A stretch of DNA of 64,000 bases from Bacteroidota bacterium (GTDB lineage: Bacteria; Bacteroidota; JABWAT01). Below the pieces are notes generated by a model. It worked only from the letters and a program-made list of their open reading frames with translations. It made no database searches and had not been told where the DNA came from. Location: contig JABWAT010000003.1 in NCBI GenBank assembly GCA_013360915.1, positions 124,001-188,000 on the forward strand, written 5' to 3'. Below are positions 29,224 to 37,853 of this stretch, in pieces (position 1 is the stretch's first letter; each line of letters begins with the position of its first letter). A program made the translations under genes and the position numbers.

Positions 29224-30006
29224 ATGAGTAAAGTGTTTTTTCTGACCTTGATTTTTGGCATGACGGCTGGTGTTTCCTGGATGGTTACCGCGTCTTCCTC
29301 TGGTGTTACCGGCCGTACACAAAAAAACGGAGACGGCTGTGATTGCCATGGCAGCAATGTTAATCCGTCGGTTCAGGTCCTCATTTCCGGACCGGATCAG
29401 CTGAAGGTGGGAGAAACCGGAAATTATTCCGTGGCCATCAGTGGCGGACCGTTGGTGCGGGCAGGGGTCAATGTGGCAGCCTCAGCCGGGACCCTTGCAG
29501 CAGGCTCCGGATTGAAGAAGGTGGGTTCGGAACTGACTCACAGCACACCGAAGGCACCGGCTTCAGGAATCGTCACTTTCGACTTTCTGTATACAGCCCC
29601 GTCAACGGCCTCACAAATCACCCTGTTTGCGACCGGTAACAGTGTGAATTTTACCGGAGGAACCGGTGGTGATTCCTGGAACCACAGCCCGGGAAAAACG
29701 GTCGACGTGGTGACCAATACTTCGGTGGATGACCGTCAGCCCTCAGACTTTACACTTGGGTCCAATTACCCGAATCCGTTCAATCCATCCACCACCATCC
29801 CATTTACTTTACAGACACCCGGAGTGGTGAAATTGTGGATCCGGGATGTGCAGGGTCGTGCCATTGGTGAGCCCGATACCCGTTATTTCACTTCAGGATC
29901 CCATACCTGGCAGGTGGATCTGCGTGATCTTCCCAGCGGAACCTATCTCTATACCCTTGCCGTGAATGGCCGCACCGACACCCGCCGAATGACGTTGGTG
30001 AAGTAG
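29224..30006 (+). CDS. Secreted protein with T9SS/FlgD-like C-terminal sorting domain and an N-terminal Cys-Cys-His motif
   Basis: A 260-residue protein. A signal peptide (about 1-23) is followed by an N-terminal GDGCDCHG motif, then a beta-rich domain of about 120 residues. The C-terminal 80 residues begin LGSNYPNPFNPSTTIPF, the hallmark of the Por/type IX secretion type A sorting domain in FCB bacteria. The architecture recalls choice-of-anchor V proteins, which usually carry a CxxCH haem-like motif near the N-terminus. Here only one residue separates the cysteines (C-x-C-H). No T9SS machinery gene is in the window. Confidence 0.85.
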   Translation: MSKVFFLTLIFGMTAGVSWMVTASSSGVTGRTQKNGDGCDCHGSNVNPSVQVLISGPDQLKVGETGNYSVAISGGPLVRAGVNVAASAGTLAAGSGLKKVGSELTHSTPKAPASGIVTFDFLYTAPSTASQITLFATGNSVNFTGGTGGDSWNHSPGKTVDVVTNTSVDDRQPSDFTLGSNYPNPFNPSTTIPFTLQTPGVVKLWIRDVQGRAIGEPDTRYFTSGSHTWQVDLRDLPSGTYLYTLAVNGRTDTRRMTLVK

Positions 30007-30563
30007 GGAAAGCAGTCAGGGACCGGAAATCAGAATTTCTCCCTCTCCGCCGGACCTTCAGCTATCCCTTCGGTCGAATCACCCGGAGACCGAATTGAGG
30101 TCTATTCATGATTCGATCCCCTCATGATCAGATAACCGGGAATCGGTTTTTTTTAATCTCTACTCACCAATCACTGATTCCGTTCCCCGGTCAGCACGTC
30201 GACTCCGCCAAGGACCAGGCCGAAGGCTGATCGTTGTAACGGCAAACCACATTTAACTCTTTTCGCTCAATCAGGAAACCGACCCTTTCAGGCGTCCTGT
30301 TGTCCGGGTCCTTCCCCACACAGCCCCACAGTCCCTAACACTGCCAACTCCCCCTGTCCTGTCCGATACAGGAAATGAAAAATGGGTATATCCGGTTATT
30401 AAATCGCTCATTCAATCATGATTTCTGGCAGACAATAACGGCCGGGCCTGCTGTTTTCCTGAATGGAAAAACGGACAAAACGGTAGATTAAAATACAAGT
30501 AGAAGCAACTACAAATCTGATGTTTTGACAAAAAATAAATATTTTAAATAAAAGCACAGGATC
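30007..30563. other. 557-bp intergenic region without a recognisable gene
   Basis: No convincing ORF on either strand. At 30134-30154 a short hairpin (AACCG/CGGTT) followed by eight T could end transcription of the sorting-domain gene. The last 80 bases before 30564 become A/T-rich. They contain TTGACA at 30525-30530, but no good -10 box lies at the right distance. Confidence 0.6.
30134..30154 (+). terminator. Putative short terminator after the sorting-domain gene
   Basis: A 5-bp stem, AACCG at 30134-30138 with CGGTT at 30144-30148, has a 5-nt loop and runs into a tract of T. The stem is short, so this is tentative. Confidence 0.45.
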
Positions 30564-32387
30564 ATGAGAGCAATATTACTTCTTTTTGTTTTGTCAGTGG
30601 CCGGTTTTCCTGCATGGGCCGGGGGAATTATTGAGTACAAGTCAGATCTGACGTTAGAGATCAACAAATATGGTGAGGGTCGTTTTGATGCCAGTCTGAC
30701 ACAGAAGGCATCGACCCGATTTGAAAAATCGGACGTTAAAAGAATACAACCCTTTCAGTTGGAAGTCCCGTATTATAGCTCCCGATATACGTTTAAAGCA
30801 GAGCTGAATAACTGGTCAGTCAATTCAGGTTCTATTAGAAAGTACACTGAAGATCCGTCTGATAGCTTTCTTTCAGACGGACTTAAAATTTTTGTTGAGT
30901 CACCCGAAGAGGTTGCCAACCAACAGAATGAGTTCAGTTATGAGCTAACCTATCATATCAGTGATTCCGGATTTATACCGATGGTTGTTGTGCCAAAAAG
31001 ATATGACAGGGTATTGTTTAGTTACACGGTTATTCATCCGGCCAACATGGACGTGTCGTTTAATATTACGCCCCTGGTTGACAGTCTTAAGTGGGAAGTC
31101 GTGCGGAAGAATGATAAAAAAGTTCAGTTAATCATTCATGCCAGGAACCTGTCTGCAGAGACACGGGTCGAATGGCCATTTAATAATCAGTTGGCTTTTG
31201 TTCATACAGAACTGACTGCGAATGGCAGACCGGTTAATCCGGTGACTCCGCGGGCCTTCACCAAATGGTATCTGACAGGATTAAAAAAGAGAACGACAGA
31301 CGACCCGCGCAACACGGACCAGATGGATTCGTTATCAAGGTGGATAGGGTTTAAAGAGGATACATTAAAGTCTGCCTATGAGTTTATCACCACAAAGGTT
31401 CGGTATATGGCAGACATGTCTGGCGGACATTCACATTATCCTCATTCAATTTCCCATATTATAAGAAGAGGCTATGGAGATTGTAAGGACAAGGCCTGGT
31501 TGTTGTATAATGCTGGAAGATTAACTGGAAAAAAGGTTTTTCTTGCATTGGTTAACACTGATCCGATGCCACCATTAAAGTCTGTAAGTGTGAACCAGTT
31601 TAACCACATGATCAACGCAGTTTTGAATGAGGATGGAAGTTACCAGTTTATTGATGGGACAGCCAGACATCTTCGTTACGGACAAATACCCGGATCACTG
31701 GAAGGCAAGCAGGTGTTGGTGCTGAATCCCGATAAACCGGAAATTGTTACTGTTCCATACAATGACGCCTCCAGTTCTCTGTCTTTTTCATTTACAGGCC
31801 ACATAGATTCACTGAAATCGGTACCCGGAACCGTGTTGCTTGGATCTGAATACCAAAGACGGGTGAAATTATTGATGGAAACCAAACAAATGCGGGATAG
31901 TCCCGACCTGGTAGGTTTCATTTTGGATAAGCCATTAAGAAGTCTGACCTTCTCAAATCTGAAAATACAGGACAGCCTGGATAAGCCGATTGCATTGCAG
32001 GCCAATCTCAGTTCCATCCTGGTTCAATCAAAAACAAAAACATATTATCCGGTTAATCAGTTTACTGTCTTTGACGTGGGAATTGCTGATCGGATAAAGG
32101 ACAGTCTTGATTTATTCCTGTCGGTACCCTCCTCCATATCAATCACCTATCATCTGATTGACCCCTATCAATCAATGGCCATGAAGGATTCTGTTTCCAT
32201 TGTAAACGAAATCTTTACCTTTCATGCTCGAATACAGAGTGGGAATGGCCGTGTATCGTTGAACCAGGAGATCCGGTTTCGGAAAGACCATGTGCCTGTA
32301 GCCCAAAAACAAGAATTTTTGGCAGCGACCAATCAGTTTTTTAAACTAAGAAAGCGACTTTTTACTCAACAGAGGATCCTTCCGTGA
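30564..32387 (+). CDS. Exported DUF3857-type protein with an intact transglutaminase-like domain
   Basis: A 607-residue protein with a signal peptide (about 1-19, ending FPAWAGG). An N-terminal beta domain (about 20-235) is of DUF3857 type. The transglutaminase-like domain follows, with C307 in YGDCKDKAWLL, H348 in FNHMINAV and D364 in FIDGTA. These are the three residues expected of an active papain-like site. A C-terminal beta region of about 220 residues follows. The base composition is visibly more A/T-rich than the flanking genes. It overlaps the next gene by 4 nt, and the two look like diverged members of one family. Likely acts at the envelope; substrate unknown. Confidence 0.85.
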   Translation: MRAILLLFVLSVAGFPAWAGGIIEYKSDLTLEINKYGEGRFDASLTQKASTRFEKSDVKRIQPFQLEVPYYSSRYTFKAELNNWSVNSGSIRKYTEDPSDSFLSDGLKIFVESPEEVANQQNEFSYELTYHISDSGFIPMVVVPKRYDRVLFSYTVIHPANMDVSFNITPLVDSLKWEVVRKNDKKVQLIIHARNLSAETRVEWPFNNQLAFVHTELTANGRPVNPVTPRAFTKWYLTGLKKRTTDDPRNTDQMDSLSRWIGFKEDTLKSAYEFITTKVRYMADMSGGHSHYPHSISHIIRRGYGDCKDKAWLLYNAGRLTGKKVFLALVNTDPMPPLKSVSVNQFNHMINAVLNEDGSYQFIDGTARHLRYGQIPGSLEGKQVLVLNPDKPEIVTVPYNDASSSLSFSFTGHIDSLKSVPGTVLLGSEYQRRVKLLMETKQMRDSPDLVGFILDKPLRSLTFSNLKIQDSLDKPIALQANLSSILVQSKTKTYYPVNQFTVFDVGIADRIKDSLDLFLSVPSSISITYHLIDPYQSMAMKDSVSIVNEIFTFHARIQSGNGRVSLNQEIRFRKDHVPVAQKQEFLAATNQFFKLRKRLFTQQRILP

Positions 32388-34447
32388 AAAAATATTCTTA
32401 CATTCTTGCGATTCTTTTTGGCATATTCCTGTCTGCCTGTACTTCATCAAAACCATTCTACGCACTTAATCCTCCGGGCAAGTTGAGTGATAGCACTGGT
32501 TTAGTGTCTATGGGCAAGCTAATGGAACTTTATCCGAATGATGACGGTGTGTTTTTGTCCTACCGGAACATTCTTGAGGTTACTGCTACAAAAAACTTTA
32601 TAGGGGGTGAATTTTCTCATGAAAGAAGGAGGTATGTTGAACGGTCATACATGATTCTGAATCCGACTAACGAAGCACTTTCCACCTTCATATTTCGTGA
32701 AGGAACAGATAAATTATTGATGGTCAGTCTGAAAATTACCCATCCGGATGGGACCATTGAAAGAGTTGGAATGTCTCTTCTGAAAAAGGAAAAGGATGCA
32801 AATGGAAGCATGGTATATAAATACGCGTATCCAAATGTTCAAAAAGGTACGGTAGTTCAGGAGCATTTTTCCTATTTAAAAAATGATATGCAGTCGGCGA
32901 TTTTCAGGGATCTGGTAGAGTCAGAATTTGTGTTTACCTCTGAGTTTCCGATTCTGGATTACACTTTTTGTTTTTCATATCCATCCTGGTGGAAGGTGGC
33001 CTATAAACGACAGAATATTCCTGCCTCCTCTGTGTCTACACAGGTAGATGAGAAGAAAGATCAGATCAATACCACCTTTCGATTGAATTCCATACCAGCC
33101 TGGGTCAATGAGCCCTATTCTCCATATCGACGGGAGATGGTGCCTTCTCTGAAAATCAAGGTTATTGAGTGTGGTTTATATATTGACGCTGGTAATTTTG
33201 CCTCTCCCAAGGACTGGGAATCGGTCTCTGATTTTTATAAGGAATATGCTGTAAATGAAAACTTCCTGTTTAATCTTTTTCTTTCAAATAGTGTGAAGGG
33301 AATGACAGCGAAGGCTAATAGTCCGCATGAAAAGGCAAGGGCCATACTGACGCATATAAGAAATACGATTACGGTTGAATCGGGAAACCAGTGGAAAGAT
33401 TTCAGCGATGTATTGAATTCAAAAAAGGGTAATCCAATGAACATTACCGGACTTACTCAGTCGCTGCTTCGTGAGGCGGGAATACGGTCAGACTTTATTA
33501 TGATTTATGATCGGTCCAATGGTTCCTATGATGATTCCTATATAAATTTTTTTGAATTTGAAGTACCCGCATTAAGAGTTTTTGTTGAATCGGATACCCT
33601 TTATTCAATACCCTATATGAAACAATTTCCTTATCTGTTTCTTCCTGATAATCTGAGTGATCAACCAGCATTGATTGTTCGTAAGAAGGAAAATTCCTTT
33701 TCTTCAAAGGCACCTACAAGGGCTGCAGCAATTGCTACAAAAGAAACGAAGGGAAAAACGGAGGAGCTGATGATCAGAATTCCGGAAAATGAAATTATTC
33801 AAAATGAAATACTTCAGAAATCCAATCTTACTATTAACGAGGAAGGTTCTGTTAAAGTCAGTGAGTCTTTTCGTTTCTCCGGATCACCGGCTGTTGAATT
33901 TCGCGGCGAAATAGAAGATCTGAAAAAATATGAGGTAAATCAGAAAATCCTCGAAAAATTCTCCATTAGAACCGAAAACACTTCAAATATTGTACCGAAG
34001 ATTACCAATCTTACAGAAGCAGACTCCTCCTTAATAGTTGAGTTTGAGTACTCCGTTGAGAATCTGACAACCATCACACCCGAGGAAGTGTTGGTTCAGC
34101 TGGACGAATTAATTTCACCCATTTCAATTAAACGTTTTTCATTGGACAATGAAAAACGTGTTTTGCCGATCAGCATTACCTATCCCTTCTCTTATCGCAG
34201 GGAAATAAACATCAGTGTTCCGGAAGGCTGGACGCTGCAGAATAAAATTGAAAACGCCAGTGTCTCGAATGAATTTGGAGAACTGAATCTGAATGGATTG
34301 GCAACAGAAAAGGCACAAAGTTTACAGTACAACCTTATAATCCGTAAAAGCAATCAACCCAGCGAGAAGTATCCCGATCTGAAAAAGTTGCTTAGTCCGG
34401 ATGAACGGTTTCATCCTGGCACGTTTATCTATTCAAATTCGCTTTGA
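32384..34447 (+). CDS. DUF3857-type lipoprotein with a degenerate transglutaminase-like domain
   Basis: A 687-residue protein. The signal peptide ends in a lipobox (LSAC, C19), predicting a lipoprotein. The DUF3857-like domain spans about 40-270 (YMILNPTNEALSTFIFREG, HPDGTIERV). A transglutaminase-like helix region follows at about 300-440. The position of the nucleophile is not cysteine: the aligned G-N-P sequence has P351 where the upstream gene has C307, and no histidine or aspartate partner is evident. This copy is therefore probably non-catalytic, perhaps binding rather than cutting or cross-linking. It is A/T-rich like its partner and coupled to it by ATGA-type overlap (4 nt). Confidence 0.85.
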   Translation: MKKYSYILAILFGIFLSACTSSKPFYALNPPGKLSDSTGLVSMGKLMELYPNDDGVFLSYRNILEVTATKNFIGGEFSHERRRYVERSYMILNPTNEALSTFIFREGTDKLLMVSLKITHPDGTIERVGMSLLKKEKDANGSMVYKYAYPNVQKGTVVQEHFSYLKNDMQSAIFRDLVESEFVFTSEFPILDYTFCFSYPSWWKVAYKRQNIPASSVSTQVDEKKDQINTTFRLNSIPAWVNEPYSPYRREMVPSLKIKVIECGLYIDAGNFASPKDWESVSDFYKEYAVNENFLFNLFLSNSVKGMTAKANSPHEKARAILTHIRNTITVESGNQWKDFSDVLNSKKGNPMNITGLTQSLLREAGIRSDFIMIYDRSNGSYDDSYINFFEFEVPALRVFVESDTLYSIPYMKQFPYLFLPDNLSDQPALIVRKKENSFSSKAPTRAAAIATKETKGKTEELMIRIPENEIIQNEILQKSNLTINEEGSVKVSESFRFSGSPAVEFRGEIEDLKKYEVNQKILEKFSIRTENTSNIVPKITNLTEADSSLIVEFEYSVENLTTITPEEVLVQLDELISPISIKRFSLDNEKRVLPISITYPFSYRREINISVPEGWTLQNKIENASVSNEFGELNLNGLATEKAQSLQYNLIIRKSNQPSEKYPDLKKLLSPDERFHPGTFIYSNSL

Positions 34448-34525
34448 TTCAATTAAACTGAGCGATTCAACTCACCCATGATTCCGTGGGCAGGCCGTTT
34501 CTTTCATTTGGCTGAATGTTTCAAC

Positions 34526-34551
34526 AAAAAACGCCCCTCGGGGCGTTTTTT
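34526..34551. terminator. Bidirectional Rho-independent terminator
   Basis: AAAAAACGCCCC at 34526-34537, a 2-nt loop, and GGGGCG plus six T to 34551. The A-run and T-run make it work in both directions, ending the DUF3857 pair on + and the flavoprotein gene on -. Confidence 0.88.
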
Positions 34552-34629
34552 ATACAGAGATTCTGAACCGGTCAACGTTTTTCAGGCAGTAACAAGTAAC
34601 AACTTTTAACTTCTGCTTTTAACTGTTAA

Positions 34630-34760
34630 CTGGAAAAAACCCTTGTCCCCTCTATATCCGTCAGCGCCGGACTTTCAGAACCTCATCCTTGTGGCTTCGA
34701 GGGGTCATTGAGCGAAGTCGAAATGCAGCTACCGGATTCGGCACTCGGGGTCCGGGTTTT
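34630..34760 (+). repeat. Inverted-repeat element, left copy (about 131 bp)
   Basis: Nearly identical, in reverse complement, to 37474-37603, with only a handful of mismatches. It contains a small hairpin core (TTCGA at 34696-34700 pairing with TCGAA at 34718-34722) around GGGTCATTGAGCGAAG. Its inner end touches the stop codon of the flavoprotein gene. TTTTAAC-type short repeats lie just outside it at about 34601-34630. Confidence 0.9.
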
Positions 34761-36328
34761 TACTTCCCCTTCCCAACCAGCATTCCTGCAGCAACAGCCA
34801 CCCGCTCCCCGTCGAGGGCGGCGGATACGATACCGCCGGCATACCCGGCCCCTTCGCCGCAGGGAAAGAGATTCACCAGCTCGGGATGCGATAACAAGTC
34901 AGGATCGCGCGGAACCCGGATGGGAGAACTGGTCCGGCTTTCTGTGGCCACCAGTAACGCATCACCCGACCCATAACCGGGCATCTGAGCGTCGAAATAT
35001 TTCAATGCTGCCTTCAGCCGGGCCGAAATCGCCGCCGGCAGGAGCGCATTCAGATCGGCGGATGTCAGGCCGGGAATGTAGGAAGTAGCCGGGAGGCTGG
35101 CGGATACTTTACCAGAAAAGAAGTCGGTCACCCGCTGACCCGGGGCCTGCTGGGTGCCACCGGCTGCCCGGAAACACGCCTGTTCCACCATCCGCTGAAA
35201 GTCCAGTCCGGCAAAAACACCGGTAAATCCGGCTGCGGCCCAATCGGATTCATCGACAGGAACCACCATGCCCGAATTGGCAAACTTCGAATCGCGGCGC
35301 GACATGGACATGCCATTCACCACAATCTCGCCCGGACTGGTGGCCGCCGGAATGATAATTCCCCCCGGACACATGCAGAAGGAATACACACCACGTCCAT
35401 CCACCTGATGAACCAGACTGTAACTGGCAGCCGGTAACGCCGGGTGACGCGAGGTTTGGCATTTATATTGAACCCGGTCGATCAGCGATTGGGAATGCTC
35501 GATCCGGACGCCGAGTGCATACGGCTTGGCTTCAATGGCGATGCCCAATTCCGCCAGCAGTGTGAAAATGTCCCGGGCGGAGTGACCGGTGGCAAGAATG
35601 ACCGCCTCACCGGTGAATTCACCGCCATCCGCTGTGTGCACACCAGCCAGCCGGTCTCCCTTCCGGATGAGTCCGGTTACCCGGGTGTTAAAATGAATCT
35701 CGCCCCCATGCGATAAAATCGATTCCCGGATGGCTGCCACCACACCGGGCAGTTTGTTCGATCCGATGTGCGGATGGGCATCCACCAGAATATCGGGGGT
35801 GGCGCCATGGGCGACCAGCACTTCCAGCACCTTACGGATGTTGCCTCGTTTGTCCGACCGCGTGTATAATTTCCCGTCGGAATACGCGCCGGCGCCGCCT
35901 TCGCCAAAACAGTAATTGCTATCCGGATTCACGGTATTAAACTGTTGGATGGCCCGCAGATCCTTCCGGCGGCTGCGGACGTCGGAACCCCGTTCAAGCA
36001 CGATGGGCCGGATGCCCTGCTCAAGCAGGTTCAAAGCCGCAAACATCCCGGCCGGACCGAATCCGATCACAATAACCCGGGGCGCTGAATGAACCTCGCG
36101 GTACACGGGCATGAAATCGGGATTCCAGTCGACCACTTCATCGAGGGCCACCGAGACTTTCAGACGGAAAACGGGTTGACGGCTTCTGGCATCGAGCGAG
36201 CGTTTGCGGATGTGCCAGGAGGTGATCCGGCTGGTTGGAACCTGGAGAGCGCCGGCCACCTGCCGGTGGATCCGGTCCCGGTTGTCGATATCATCGGGTG
36301 AAACCGCCAGTTCCAGTTCGCGGATCAT
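34760..36328 (-). CDS. FAD-dependent oxidoreductase, COG2509-like
   Basis: A 522-residue flavoprotein. After an N-terminal domain of about 90 residues comes the FAD-binding loop VIVIGFGPAGMFAALNLLEQG, then VLERGSDVRSR, an FGEGGAGAYSDGKLYTR segment and a C-terminal FPCGEGAGYAGGIVSAALDG that closes the FAD site. These are typical of the COG2509 family of uncharacterised FAD-dependent dehydrogenases, not of carotenoid desaturases. The frame is open further upstream to 36469. The ATG at 36328 is chosen because it overlaps the upstream synthase stop by 4 nt (ATGA) and matches the family's beginning. The stop abuts an inverted repeat. Confidence 0.88.
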   Translation of the reverse strand: MIRELELAVSPDDIDNRDRIHRQVAGALQVPTSRITSWHIRKRSLDARSRQPVFRLKVSVALDEVVDWNPDFMPVYREVHSAPRVIVIGFGPAGMFAALNLLEQGIRPIVLERGSDVRSRRKDLRAIQQFNTVNPDSNYCFGEGGAGAYSDGKLYTRSDKRGNIRKVLEVLVAHGATPDILVDAHPHIGSNKLPGVVAAIRESILSHGGEIHFNTRVTGLIRKGDRLAGVHTADGGEFTGEAVILATGHSARDIFTLLAELGIAIEAKPYALGVRIEHSQSLIDRVQYKCQTSRHPALPAASYSLVHQVDGRGVYSFCMCPGGIIIPAATSPGEIVVNGMSMSRRDSKFANSGMVVPVDESDWAAAGFTGVFAGLDFQRMVEQACFRAAGGTQQAPGQRVTDFFSGKVSASLPATSYIPGLTSADLNALLPAAISARLKAALKYFDAQMPGYGSGDALLVATESRTSSPIRVPRDPDLLSHPELVNLFPCGEGAGYAGGIVSAALDGERVAVAAGMLVGKGK

Positions 36329-37353
36329 GGAATCAACGAATGATAGGCGTGCTGATGGAAATAGGCCAGTTGCCGCCGGTTGCTGAACCAATCCAGACTG
36401 GTGCGTACGATCGTCCGCTTCACATCCTGCCGGGTGATTTTCACCGTGCCGCCGGTGAACAGGCCGCAATTGCGATCGATGGCCGCCAGGGTCTGATTGG
36501 CCATGTGCAGCGGCCAGAGGCAGAACAGACGGATCTGCCGCTCCATCCGTGGCACTGCCAGCGTGTAATCGAGGGCATTCAGCAGGTGCTTTCTGGCCAG
36601 GTTACGCAACTCCTCAATCACCCCATGAATGGCGGGATGGTTGGGCTGATCACGCAACAGCTCGGGGGTCAGTCCGTGCGAAGACAGAACGGTGAGCGGC
36701 AGGTAACACCATCCGCGCTGCAGATCGGTGTTGTAATCCTTGATGATGTTGGTGAGCTGAAGACCAATGCCGAAGGAAATGGCCCGCTGTTCCATGGTCT
36801 GGCGACGGCTGGCATCGAGCGCCGGCATGAATTGCACAAACAGATTGGTCAGCAGAACGCCCACCGTACCGGCCACGTAATAGCAGTATTCTTCCAGTTC
36901 GGCCACATCGCGCAGGGCGGTAATGGAATCCCGTTTAACCTGAAAGGTCTGAAATTTTCCCATGCCCCGGATCATTTCCTCGATGGAGGGCACCATGGCC
37001 ACTCGGATTCCGTCGGAAAGCGTTTGATAAACGGCCAGGACGCGGTGAACCGACCAGGTAAGTTCCTCATCGGGACCATCGGTGTGATACGGTTCAAAGG
37101 CATCGCGGATGGGATCGACGGAAACCGGTTCCCGGAGCGATTTCAGGAACAGGGCAAGCAATTCCTGTTTCCGGTCGGCGGGCAGCTCGGGATGATCCTC
37201 GATGGTATCGGCGATGCGGCAGAGCAGGTACGCCAGCAGGATGGCTTTGAATTTCTCACCCGACAGAATGGAAATCACCAACGCGAACGTGCGCGACACC
37301 TTGGGAAGCATCGATCGGCAATATCGGTAATCGGCTGTGTACGTTGTGGACAT
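36325..37353 (-). CDS. Squalene/phytoene synthase family protein, squalene-synthase-like
   Basis: A 342-residue head-to-head prenyl synthase. The first Mg-binding motif is D49-T-I-E-D53, and the second is D206-Y-N-T-D210 in GLQLTNIIKDYNTDLQRGW. The Y156-C-Y-Y-V-A-G-T-V-G165 segment matches squalene synthases (YCHYVAG) better than bacterial phytoene synthases. It should condense two prenyl diphosphates; the product (squalene, presqualene diphosphate or phytoene) cannot be fixed from sequence. It is translationally coupled to the flavoprotein gene and the pair is bracketed by inverted repeats. No hopanoid cyclase or carotenoid gene is in the window. Confidence 0.9.
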   Translation of the reverse strand: MSTTYTADYRYCRSMLPKVSRTFALVISILSGEKFKAILLAYLLCRIADTIEDHPELPADRKQELLALFLKSLREPVSVDPIRDAFEPYHTDGPDEELTWSVHRVLAVYQTLSDGIRVAMVPSIEEMIRGMGKFQTFQVKRDSITALRDVAELEEYCYYVAGTVGVLLTNLFVQFMPALDASRRQTMEQRAISFGIGLQLTNIIKDYNTDLQRGWCYLPLTVLSSHGLTPELLRDQPNHPAIHGVIEELRNLARKHLLNALDYTLAVPRMERQIRLFCLWPLHMANQTLAAIDRNCGLFTGGTVKITRQDVKRTIVRTSLDWFSNRRQLAYFHQHAYHSLIP

Positions 37354-37853
37354 CGTTCTTTAGTTAAAAGTTACGGGTTAAAAGTTAAGAGAACAGAAAT
37401 CATAGATCAGTGATCAGCCCTTCGACTTTGCCTGGTCACTGAGCACCGTCGAAGTGCTGGGACCAAAATTAATAAAACCCGGACCCCGAGTGCCGAATCC
37501 GGTGGCTGCATTTCGACTTCGCTCAATGACCCCTCGAAGCCACAAGGATGAGGTTCTGAAAGTCCGGCACTGACGGATATCGAGGCGACAAGGGTTTTTC
37601 CAGAAAACAGGTGTTAACGGACCCAAAGGTGGTCATTTACCCTTATTAAGTTGGGGAATGGTCCGTTTGGTGGTCGTCGATAAACGGAGGCACGGCTCGG
37701 ATACACCGTTTTTCACCGGACGTTTCGAGTGCCTCAACGTCCGGATTTTTCCAATCACCATTCACTACTCACCAATCTCCAATCTCCTTTCCCCAAAAAT
37801 ACACCCCGGTACCGGCATTGGAAAAAGGGCGGCGGTTCCTGCATCTTTAAGTC
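37354..37853. other. 500-bp intergenic region with several short repeats
   Basis: No gene is supported. Direct copies of GTTAAAAGTTA-like sequence lie at about 37364-37390. A hairpin (CTTCGAC 37421-37427 with GTCGAAG 37449-37455) surrounds a degenerate copy of the core of the flanking repeat. The right inverted-repeat copy is at 37474-37603. The remainder up to hemF contains a C/A/T-rich stretch of CACTACTCACCAATC-like units but nothing interpretable. Confidence 0.65.
37474..37603 (-). repeat. Inverted-repeat element, right copy (130 bp)
   Basis: The reverse complement of 34630-34760 with very few differences. Together the copies bracket the squalene-synthase-like/flavoprotein pair. The core resembles the GGTCA-TGAG-GTCGAA type of palindromic intergenic repeat, and a third degenerate core lies at 37421-37455. 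Confidence 0.9.

Noticed and set aside
30525-30553. TTGACA as a -35 box for the DUF3857 pair
   Set aside because: No acceptable -10 box at 16-18 bases; the region is A/T-rich, so a chance match is likely.
36235-37413. Long + strand ORF (392 aa) over the squalene-synthase-like gene
   Set aside because: Antisense shadow; the - strand frame has all the catalytic motifs.
37414-37626. - strand ORF (70 aa) in the right inverted repeat
   Set aside because: Encoded by the repeat itself; the same sequence recurs in the left copy in a different context.
30160-37777. CTACTCACCAATC present at 30160 and 37765
   Set aside because: A shared 13-mer in 64 kb is expected by chance; not evidence of a repeat family by itself.
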